Origin: Triatoma infestans
Lineage: Eukaryota > Arthropoda > Insecta > Hemiptera > Reduviidae
DNA length: 64,000 bases
Direction of reading: 5' to 3'
Assembly: GCA_011037195.1 (NCBI GenBank)
Contig: JAAEAF010002308.1
Coordinates: forward strand, 104,976 to 168,975
The notes beneath the pieces were generated by a model. It had not been told where the DNA came from and made no database searches. It was given only the letters and a program-made list of their open reading frames with translations. Shown piece after piece: positions 24,101 to 36,100 of the stretch. Positions within the stretch are counted from its first letter, which is position 1. Each line of letters opens with the position of its first letter. The position numbers were made by a program, and so were the translations under genes.

Positions 24101-27100
24101 CGCGTATAACTGCTAAATTTTATATTGGTATGAACAATGTTAACACTAAAGTAGGTGCTTCCGCCCCCGTCTACGACACCTAATTTGGTAGTTGGAAGCC
24201 CGCCTGAAAAAAGGCATTACTTTTTACTCTATCTTGGTGTTGAACAGATCTAAAAGTATTAAAACTATACGATTTTAATATCGAAAATTAATAAGTTACA
24301 TAACAACTAATTTAAAGTAAGCAACAATAAATAATTACAGTGAAGATATTAGCTCAGTGGTAGCGCACTGGACTAGCAACGCGGAGATCCCGGGTTCTAG
24401 TCCAGCCCTCAGATTTTCTCTTCTTAGGAGCCTCTACAGCTCACAGTCCGGCGTTGGCCAGTGTATATGAAACGAGAGAACACTGTCCGGAGGCCGGGCA
24501 GTGCACTGAGAAGGCTCCGGGAGCCAATGATGACCACAGATGTTGACGCGCCTTAAATTAAAACTAAAATGTATAATAATTAACTTATGTAAAACTATAG
24601 GTAACTAACTAAAATGAATGGATAATTAAAAACAGATAATCAACTGTTACCAAGTTCGTTCACAATAATGCCATCTGGCAATACGCAGTCGTCAAAAAAA
24701 AAAAAAAACAAGCAAATTAAATGTGTTTGTTTATATATTTATGATTGTTAATGGTCAGGTGATCTATTTTATGCTCAGGTACTGAGAAGCAAGATCGCTT
24801 TTTCGTGTATCAAATGTTCCAATTGGTTACGACCAAAGAAGATATTTTTTCAGAGTTGAGATCCGATTCCATCAGATATCCGAGACAAGACAAAGATTGG
24901 AGAAATGGCGCAAAGACGTGTTCACTTTTTATGCGATAATCATAGCCTCTATAAGCGGCCTCTACACGGTCAATAATATTGTCAATAATTGACGAGCAAT
25001 TAACAATTGCTATATTGATCTGATTGCCATATAAAATGAAAGTTTAGACCTCGTAAAGGTACAATGAGTTTTTCCTGGAGTGTGTGGTTCTATCTATTCC
25101 AATTATTAATTTTTTTTTTTTCTCAAGTGTTGACGCGCCTTAAAATTAAAAGAAGAATTCAATTCCAATTTTCTGTTACAATCCATATGATTTTAATTAA
25201 TCTATTTTAATATCGAATGGGATTTATTCGAAATAATCATATGTTTATATATTTCAATAATTATTACTGTGTTGTTGTTAACAGTTACATAGAACTTTTC
25301 AAATACAATTTTTAATAAGTCTAAGGTTGTGCCTGTGTACAAAAGTGGCGCTGAGGACTGTAAAGAAGCTGTTATTTGTTAGATAAGTAACCGTTTTTAT
25401 TGTTTAATTTAATAATTATTTATTATTTAATATATTCAGTATGCCCAGAAAAAGCAATCTTCCAATCAAGAACTTCAAAAACAAATGATTTTGTTTCATT
25501 AAGAGCTGTTTTGGAAAAGAATCACCAATAATGCAGATTGCAGTTCAATTCAAATTTTATTAATCAACAAAATTTCTCCATTTCAAACCCTCCTCAGTCT
25601 AACACGGTACCTGTGATTTCTTTTGAAATGATGTATGTGCAGAAATATTTGATTATAACATTAGAACGACTTACAGCCATTTTAGACGTTCAGAATGTAG
25701 CTGCTGAGAAGCGAATTAAAAATCTAAATTCATTATTTTCGCTGAAAATCTTTACATTATCACAAAGTTTAATTTTCTTTCCCAATATGAAGAAAAATCA
25801 TTCCAAGAATTGATTGATTTTTCATAAAGTACTTAAACTATATCTTTAGTTACATCGAGCAGATACAACCTTTTCAGTAAATCATTCCAAGAATTGATTG
25901 ATTTTTCATAAAGTACTTAAACTATATCTTTAGTTACATCGAGCAGATACAACCTTTTCAGTAAAAAGCAAATTGAAGGAGAGTCTATTTCTTCATATAG
26001 GTCAGAGCTTAGGAAAGTAGCTTCAAGTTGTTGTTATTCGAATGAATTATTACAAATTGTTCTTAAGCATATATTGGTTAATGGCCTACATTCTAAACAA
26101 ATTCTTGGTCGGCTTTTTCAGGAAGACGATATCCCATTAGATGAACCATTGAACTTCCTCTCGCCTTGGAAAGAGCTCCTCACAGGGCGCTGCTCAAATT
26201 AAATCCGCTGAGGCTCTACCATCAATCTAGATTTCAAAGAGCCCAATTTCAAGACTAAAACCTATTCAGATGGTAACAAATTTCGCTCCCCAAATCCCAA
26301 TATGTTCTCTCTGTTCCTAAACCAGAGGAAATACCTTCATTTGCATGCGCTGTGGAGGAGATCATTCAGCTTCCCTGTTGCAGTGTAACTTCTGTGGTTG
26401 GGTAGGACACGTTGAAAAGGTGTGGTTACAAAAAAATATTCCATCTGCTAGTTGAAGATACCGTACCAATTAGCACAGTTAAACTCTAAAGCAAATACTC
26501 CATACTGAATGTGAACATATAAAATTTGACACGGAGGCTGCTGTTTCCATTATAAGTTACAAACATTACAAGAAAATTACTAATATTCCTTCAAAAATCC
26601 ACTCATTAAATTTAGAAGTTATAATGAGGTTGTGATAATGTAATGGTATGTGAGGTTGATATGTACCTGTGACTAATAATAAGAAACACAATTTCTTAAT
26701 TTATATAGAGTGAAAGATTTCGCTACTGTCTTGGGACAGGAGTGGATTTTCACACTAGATCTACCGTTCTCTCAGCCAGCAATCTGATTAAGACTAATTC
26801 ACGCGAAGATATTCTGTTCAACTTAAACTGGAAGTAATGTTCAAACTGTTTCCTTCCGTGTTTAGCTATGAGGTAGGTGAAATAAACAATTATGAGTATT
26901 CCCTTCAATTAAAGGTACATAGTAAGCCTATACATATGAAAGTTCTTTCTGTTCCTTTCGCATTAAAAGAGAAGTGCGATATTTGGTACGATAGCAAACA
27001 AAGACGGACAACTTTACTACATTATCAACGTAGATGGCATTCTCATCAGAAAACATACTAATCAAATTCGAACAACAGGATCTAGATCTATAATTGAATC

Positions 27101-30100
27101 AACAAGAAATCGGGAAGAAAAAGCTATAGAGGATAGAATTAGAAGATCTACACGCATTTTTTCATCCTCATAGATTTACAGCATAATTTTTCTTTTCAAG
27201 GGGAGAGGAAATGTTGGAAACCATATTTTTTACTGATTTTTACAACTGCACAATGTTTACATGCAACAAGTAAAATAGATAACTCGTGAATAATGTACGC
27301 GTTGGCTGAAGGCCGCGGCTCACATAACCTGATCTACATGAACGACTGCCATCCAGCGATGGCAGCCTTAATAAGCCATTAAGGATGGAGTCTCACAACT
27401 GTCCTACAAGACAGCCGATTACATAAGCAGATGATCTCGAGGCCATCAAGCTTCAGTCGCCGTGATGGGTTAGAGGGGAGAGTTGTGGTTGAGAGCGCTT
27501 GGATCAGTGGATTTGAATGAGAGGATAGGTGGGAATGGAACTTTAGATAACGGGACTTGGCTATCGCAGAAACAAAGAGAATTTTAAGGTCGCTATTGAT
27601 GGTGTACTGGAAATGTAGAATGGAACACTGACTATAGTACGAAGGATTTTGGACTGTAAGTATTGAATGCGATAAAGATTTGAATGTCTGGCTGTCCCAT
27701 ACAGTTCGAATCCGTAAGTCCAAATAGGGGCTAATAGAGAGTAATATAGTTGTCGTTTGTTATGTAATGTATGTCGTTTGTCTAGTAATTTTTTTAGAAT
27801 TTTGTATCTGTTATTCAGTTCAGTTCTTTTTAGTCGAGTATGGGAATTCCAGGGTAGTTGTTTGTCAAGACTGAGACCAAGGTAACAAACTTTTGTGACG
27901 GGAGGTAAAGGAATATGGTTGAAATATATAAGAGGAAGGGTTTTTCGGTTTAATGTGAAGATTATGTAACTAGATTTGAGTTGATTCACCTGGATTCTCC
28001 ACTTTCGGAGCCAGGATTCGAGGATGTTGAGATGGGATTGAAGATGTCGAGTTGACATGACGGGATCATTATGAGGGGATAGGATGGCAGTATCGTCAGC
28101 GAAGGTGAAGCATTAGAATGTAGTGCCATACCCGATAAAACGCTTGAGAGATGTCCAGGAAAGCTCCCAGGCAGTATTGCTTCCTCTCAAGGGAGGTAGC
28201 GATGGTATCTACAACTCTTGTGTGCCTGGTGAATGGTAGAGTGATAACTGCGGAAACCGAATTAGTGATCAGGAATGGAGGCGGGATAGAAAAAGTTTTT
28301 CAAAAATTTTTCCCAGTAATGGTAATAAACTAATGGGTCGATAAGAGGAAGGGGAATGAACGGGTTTGTTAGGTTTTGCATTGTACAGGGAAGCTAGGAA
28401 AACGATGGCCTTAGGTGGAAGAAGATGTAAGAGGATGCGGCATATCGAGAGTTTTCTTTTTAGGAGCATTGCGGATAATTTTTGAATTTGTTTTGGTGTG
28501 AATTTTTTAGGCGGGAGTGAAAGAGGAAGTAGGATATCAAGTTCCTTGGTGATGGTGTCGCTGTGTTGAAGGTCTTTGATTTCAGGATGGCTTGTAAAGA
28601 CTTCGGAGAGGTAAGAGGCGAGGCAATGGGCTTTCTCCTCGTCGGATTTTGCCCAGGGCCAGTCAAGGCGTTGGAGAGGTTGAGAAGTATTTTTATATTT
28701 CAGGATCTTTTTTGTAGCGGACCAAAGTGAATTGTCTTGTGTTGTGAGAGTAATTGTGTATTTGGAATATTGGTCGTTGTACAATTGAGCCCATATGATT
28801 TTATTTCATTAATCTATTTCAATATTGAAAGGCATTTGTTAAAAATAATCATATGTTTATATATATTTCAATTATTATTATTTTTTTTTTTAATTTAAAG
28901 CTCTTCAACATCTATGGTCATTGGCACCCGGATCCTTCTCAGTGCACTGCCGGACTCCGGACACAGTATTCTTTCGATACAGGGAACACTGTCCATCACC
29001 GGACAATGAGCTGTAGAGGCCCCTAGGAAGAGAAAATCTAATGGTAGCACAATTGGACTCGAACCCGGGTCCTGCGTGCGGGAGTCCAGTATGCTAACCA
29101 CTTAACTAATTCCTTCCCTAATTATAATTACTCTTGTTAAGGATAAATTTTATAGAACTTTTCAAATACAATTTATGTGAAGTGTTAAAGTTGTGTAGAT
29201 ATTTACATAATTTTCGGTATGCTAAATCTTTAATGATCCTATAGTTTACTAACCTCTTTTCTTCCTTTTAGATGAGGGCACATATTCGTCATCGTCATCA
29301 TCGTCATCTTCATCGAAACTAGAAGTGGGAGAATCATATCTTTTCTTCTTTCTTCCACTTTTTGGCTTTATGTCCTCCTCATCATCCTAATGAGAATTTT
29401 TTTTTTTAATTTTTTGAAAGGAAAATTCAATTATAAAAATGTAAAATTAAAATATTGACTGATATAATTAAGAATACTTGTAAAGTGAATGCAGTTCAAG
29501 TGAAATAAATAAGTTGAATAACGAAACTGTAAATTAGATACTATTATACAAGCTGTTTTATTTATTTATTTTTATCACTAATAAACAATTACTAATAATT
29601 TTAATATTCTACTCACTTTATAATATATCTTTCACATATATGGAATATTAAAATTTTATTAAGCTGCTGGCTGTAAAAGCTAATGCAAAAAAAAAAATCA
29701 TTTTCAGCATTCACTCATAACTATTTTAGTGCAAAAATTACAACCATTCTAATAGTAATACTTAAAATTAAACTTTTTCAATATATGGTACCCTCTGGGC
29801 AAAAAAAATTCTGGTATAAAGTATTCATACACGTTCTCCTAGTGCAGTTCTCTCTCAACTTCCACCAAGTAACAATCTTCTTCAAAGATGAAATTTTTGC
29901 AACATATATTTAAGTGATTAATATCATATTATATATGTTGCAAATATTTTTAATTCTCATTTCAATTGTCTGTAGAGGCATTATTTACGATAATACATTT
30001 GTTTTTCTTCTGTTTTTTTTTATGGATTCATTTTAAATAAACTCTGGCCCAATGGAGAACAAGATAAAACCATGTTTATGTGTTTATGTTTTTATAACGA

Positions 30101-33100
30101 ATAATCCGTTCATACCTTGTAAACACAAATCAGCCCAGTACGTCATTTCATTGCCTCTGAGTAATTACTCTTTCTTACAAAGTTTTCTTTAGTGTTTTTG
30201 TTATCAGTTTTTTTTTTTTTTTTTTTTTTAAATGATTGTTTTAATTTTTTAAAACATTAAATGTCTCGTGAAGGAAATTATTCAGAAGAAATAGCAGTTC
30301 GTGTGGTAACATTGCATGAAGAAGGGATTCAGCAGTCAATTACTGCTCAGAGATTAGGAACGAACCAATCCACTGCTTCAAGAATGTTAATGCGCTACAG
30401 AGAGACTGGGAGATACTCCCGAAGACCTGCCATGCGCCGTCCCAGAAGAATAACTCGGACAGATGAGAGATTTATTCCTCTGAATGTATTAAGGAACAGG
30501 TTTCGTCTCTAGCAATCAATTACGTCACTTGATCGCTGATATCCGTATTATTATTATTCGCGAAAGGGGAGGGCAAAACCCTACGCTATCCAAAGCCCCC
30601 CAGGGCCCATATAGCTACCCCTAAAGAATAACAACCATGGGACTAGAATACAAATCCAGGCCCAGGTTTCAACCATCTAAGTTTCACAACAGAGCGAACG
30701 AATCGGACCAAAACCTTAAAAGGACACAGCTTAAGATCCTCCACCGACATCCTATTCCGGCCGAAGTTCCTAAACCTAATCTCCTCACAACCCAAACAAT
30801 TTGTCATCAGATGCATGGGTGTTTCCTCCTCAGTTTCACAAACTCTACAAAAGGGGTCAGGTACAAGTCCCATTATATAGAGATGTCTCCTTAAACCACA
30901 ATGCCCAGTGAGGAATCCGCTGATATCCGTAACGTCCAAATTTCAAGTAGGACAGTCAGAAGAAGGTTAAATGAAGCAAACTTGGCTTCTAGAGTACCAG
31001 CTACTGGCTCTCTTCTCACCAGAGCACATAGAGTGGCCAGACTACAATATTCACCAGAACATATCAATTGGACAACAGAGGATTGAAGACGTGTTTTATT
31101 CACAGATGAGTCGAGATTCACCCTATATTCTCCAGATGGAAGGATGAGAGTTTGGAGACGACAAGGTGAGAGATATGCAGAGGCTAATATTTCTCCAAGA
31201 GTGGCTTTTGTGGAGGCATAAGTTTTGAAGGACGTCTAGACTTACATATCGTGAAAAATGGGACGCTAAATGCCCGGAAGTACCTTGAAGAGGTTTTTCA
31301 GCGATATGTTGTGCCAATTTCTGAAAGATTCGGTGATGATTTTCTATTAATGCAGGACAATGCCAGATGTCTCCACACTGCTCGAGTTGTCCTTGAGTAC
31401 CTACAGGATGTAGGGATTCTACGTTTGGTTTCTCCACAAAAAAAAAAAAAAACGAAAATACCTTTCAACTTCAAATTATAATATTTTGAAATATTATGCA
31501 ATACTTTAGTCCAACAGTTTATATATAAAAAAACAAGGAGCTATTTTTGAGAAAACTTAAGTGATTAATAAAAATTACTTTGATTTTCCTTCAAGTTCAG
31601 AATTTTTAGAATACATATATAATTGTGTTTATATTGTGTAGATAGTAGAATGTTATTGAAATGATCTTTAGAGCGAAGTTCACAGTTTACCTAGAACATC
31701 ATAAAATAAATCTTCCCCCCCAAAAAACTGTTACATATACAAATGAAAATCTATGGAAAATATTCTAAGCTGGATGCAGAAAAACTTCGGAGTCGTCAAG
31801 GAAATTGTGAGAAAATGAAAAAAAGTCTAGTATATGGACACTCACATGACTTACTCTAATTGCAATATTGTACTACTTTTTTTTGATGGAAATCGGTTAA
31901 CCCAGAAGTGCGACATTATAGGATACGTCTTTCGAGTTTTTCTTTTTTTGGAATTTTGTTGAAAACAGCTACAAAGATTTTTCTTAAACTTTGAATACTG
32001 ATTGCGTATTATGTAGATACAATTCTATAACTTTTATTTAAAAAAAATTTTTGCCATAAAAACTTATTTTTTGGGTATTCTGCGGATTTTTGTGGCGTTA
32101 AATTTCAAATTTTGAAATTCCTTCAATGCTAGCAACGCTGTCTTCTGGACTACAAGGTAACTACATTAAAATAACTACCTAAGCCAAACATGTAACCTTA
32201 CCTTACCCATTTATATTTACATAATATATTACAGCTCCGAAAAAAGAAAATGTCAAAGTTTAAAGAAAATTTATCAATTTTATGAGAGAAAGTCTTGTAA
32301 GTTACACAACAGATATTCTTAAATCATATTTAAAAAGTGTTCTAAAGAAAACTAATTTAATTTATCTTAACCTATAAAAATGTTTTTTGCGCAACAAAAA
32401 AAAAGTGATAGAAATAACAACATTGGATTCGCCAATGTTACTTCTATTTTTGTACTTTCCAATATTAACAATGGTCGAATAAACGAATGTTATATTTGAT
32501 ATCAGTATTGGTTGTTTACTAAAGTATTAAATCTTTTACAATAACTTGAAACAATCATATTTTTTTTTTTGCAGCAATCATGCTCTCTGATATAAGAAAG
32601 ATGCATTAAGATTTAAACAATTACAAAAAAAAAAAGTTATTAAAAAAATATATTAATTTAAATAAAACCAATCTCTTATTTGTTGAAAAGGTGTAGCTTA
32701 ATTATTAATGTTATCTTCTGCCAAAAATAGAAGAGTGACCAGTGATTTCCTCTTTCAAAGCAATTTACTTTTGCCACTTAAAAAAAACCTAACAAATTGA
32801 TTCTTTATATCCAACAGAAACTCTCACAAGATATATTTTGCGAGACCTTACAAAATCTTGGGTAAATTTTCCACTGCCCTTTCATTCACCGCCGATAACT
32901 AATTATAAGCTAATGTCTTCCACTACATTTTTTACTAATTGCTGCGCTATGAGATTCTATGGTCCTGATTTAAGTTCATCTGTTACATATGTACATCATT
33001 GTTTCTCTTAGTTCCACATATTCATAAAACTCAGCAACTGCCACATGAAGACTGGGTTAAATAATTTCATTTTATCACTTTAAGAAACGCTGTTTTTTAA

Positions 33101-36100
33101 ATAAATTAATTTACCCATTTATAAGTAAAAATAAGTGACATTTATTTCCTTAAAGTTTTCAATAATTAAACAAACTATTAAAAGATTACTGAATTATGAT
33201 ATTGTATTAAAAAAACAATTATTTAAAAAAAAATTGAATTGATAATTAAGTCTCAATTTCCTCTCAAAAAACTCAATGCTATATTATTTCGATTACATAG
33301 TTTCTAACTTTTTTTTTTTTTTTCAAGAGTTTGCTTTCTCATTTTCTTCAATATTGGATAGATTTCAACTTGAGAATTAAATAAAATCGTTTTAGGGCAT
33401 TTTTCTATTTATTTATAAATAAAAATATATATTTTTGACAACTACCGTTAAATATAAATCCTTATATTCATTATTCTCTTAGCAATAATGCTACAACTAC
33501 AACTACAATCAATCAAAGAACTCTCCTCACTTGATAAAATTCAAATATTTTATGATTCTTAATATATTTTTTTAATAAATTTATGTTTAAATGTATGTAG
33601 TTTATTTAACACAATGATAACCTGTTCGCTTAATGTTAATTTTAAAATAAAGTAAATGCATATTTATTTATTTTTGTGTGGTTAATGAAATAAATACTGT
33701 TATCTAATCACTATTAAATGCTACATAATCACAATTTACTTATCAAGTAAAAGTTTATTCATTTGACTTTAATTTAATACAATGCAATACTTATTCAAAA
33801 GTTATTTCATTTATTAATTACAAGATTCATGAATTATTCTGATATTATTTTAGATAGTTTTATAGTAGTAGTAATATATTGAAGTCTTTACTTTTGAAAA
33901 TTATTATTAAAATATTAGTCGGAACCTGGCCCTAAAACCCCTACATGGTTCGATTGTACTAATAATAATTATTATAATAATGGAATAGGCCATTATAACA
34001 ATTAGCATTTCACATTCTAATGAAGATAATGTTTATATCTCTGATAATGAAAAGCTACTCAATGAAAATAGAGAAATAAATAAATAAAATAATGTGACTC
34101 ACTGAAGTGGGTTCCCACGCTGGATCTAAATCTGAATCTGATGCAGGTATATCAAGATCAACTTCTTCCGTTTTTATTCTAATGTCATCCATCTCTGGTA
34201 ATTTGGCTTTTCTCTGATAGAGTTTTCTTTTATTAATTGAACTTGAAGTTTCTGCAGCCTCTGATAAAGAGATTGAATCCGTTAAAACCTCTGAAACAGA
34301 AAAATAAATAAATATTGTTATACAAATTTTAGAATTTTCAAAAATTCAATAAAAAATACCTTTTGCATTGGCTTTTGATTTAGATTTCTTGTCATTCTTA
34401 TTATTTACACTCTTTTTTTCTATTATTTCTTTTTTTGATAAATGTTCATCTTCTTTCGCACTTGTTACATTATTACACAAATTTTTTATTCCATTATCAG
34501 CTACAACTTTATTATCATAACCTAAAGTTTTTCCACTTTTATCAAATTCAATGTCTGGTTTGACATCTTCATTTTTAATAGTTGCCTCTTCTTCTGAATC
34601 ACTTGATTCAAAAGATTTTTTATACGATGATTTAGGAAGAGGATAATATCGGGGATCATCTTGAGGATCTGATGGAAACTCCTGTGGAGGACTGTTCTTA
34701 ACTACTGGTTCTTCATTTATCTCTTTGGTTCTAAGTGGTTTTTCTTTATTCCAAGTTGTTTTCTTTACAAAATTAAGTGGCGATGAAGTGTGCGAATTAC
34801 CTTTAAGAAAGTTCAAGTAAGTAACATGGTATTCAGCATTAGGATTTGGTGCTAGTTTTTTTTTAATAGTATTATCATTTTCACTAGTGAGGTTATCTTC
34901 TGTGAGGAAGCTCAATTCTTCTTCTATGTTTGGGACAACAATGCTAGGTTGCGAGTTGTTTTGTTTAGGTGAAAGTGAATTCGGTTCAGATTGTGGCAAA
35001 GCTAGAGGTGAATTTGGGGTAGATGGTGGCTGCTGTTGGATGCTGGAAGGTGTTGGTTCTTCACTATCGCCACTATCAGGAATTGACTGAGGATTTAGAT
35101 GCGATGATGATACATGGAATGCTGGTAAATATGATAATGAAGCACCATGATGGGGTACAACCAAAGCTGCAGTGGATTGATGTTGATGTTGACCTGTAAA
35201 GGTAGAAGAAAGAGTGGAAGATGTCTGTGGTGGACCCAAGGTTACAGAGGCTGCGGAAAACATTTTACCAGAAGCGATATTCCATCTATCAAATTCAAAA
35301 TAACCATTCTGATTTTGAAGATTAGCATTATGATGAGCAGGAGGGGGTACTCTATTGCAAGCAGGCTCTTGTAGTTTTTCTTGATTCATACGTGTTCTTT
35401 TCATTCGGTCATCTGAATATTTATCAGGCACTTGCTGTTGTAATGTTTTCACAAGGCTCATTGGATCTCCTCTGCAGCTACTGAGATCTTGCAAACATAA
35501 TTGGTTTGGATCTTCATAAGATCTTTGGATTTTTGAAGTCTCATAAGTTACATACCTTCTTTGCCTTTCATCCCATTGCAATTTGGCAATATCATCTCTA
35601 TCAAATCTATCATCAGTATAGTTTTTTTCCGATCTTATAACCGAAGAAAATGAAACAGAATTGTGGGGAAGACTGACATCTAAAGGTGGAACTTCATCAT
35701 TACTCGGTTTATTGAAGCAAACATCATGATGACTTGGTGATGGTGATGATATTGAAGTCATAGGACTATTATACATGGGGTAAATTGGACTAGTAGAATG
35801 AACTGAGGGGCTTCTTCGAGGCACACCTACACAATCACTGCCATCGCTAGCACTGTAATTTTCATTAGTTTTCCTGTGATAATCTGAATCAGAATTGAAT
35901 CTACAGCTCTGGTCATCACTTAGCTGAAATTGGTGAGGTCTTGTCTTAGTATTTTGGAAGCCTCTTTGTGTATCCATCATAGCATAGCTAATAGGCGAAG
36001 ACTGACTCTCAGAATCTAAACTTCTTTCACAAGATTCATAATCTTTTGGATTTCTCTGAATACTAGTTATTTTAGACAATGAAAGACCATAATCATTTCT

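Larger units (their letters stand above)
30261..31437 (+). pseudogene. Tc1-like transposase, split by a LINE insertion
   Basis: The N-terminal helix-turn-helix is at 30261-30510 (NYSEEIAVRVVTLHEEG, RLGTNQSTASRMLMRYRETG). After the interruption the protein continues with SADIRNVQISSRTVRRRLNE, FTDESRFTLYSPDGRMRVWR (first Asp) and LLMQDNARCLHTARVVLEYL (second Asp). It ends in an A run at 31437-31452 before the third acidic catalytic residue. Without the insert, the frame still shifts near 30500, so it was probably already decaying. No terminal repeats were found. Confidence 0.88.

Noticed and set aside
24036..24110. Functional tRNA-Thr gene
   Set aside because: Head of a 194-bp unit bounded by target duplications; it is a SINE.
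24345..24420. Functional tRNA-Ala gene
   Set aside because: A- and B-box sequence is present, but the acceptor stem does not close and the sequence continues into a repeated SINE body found at four other sites.
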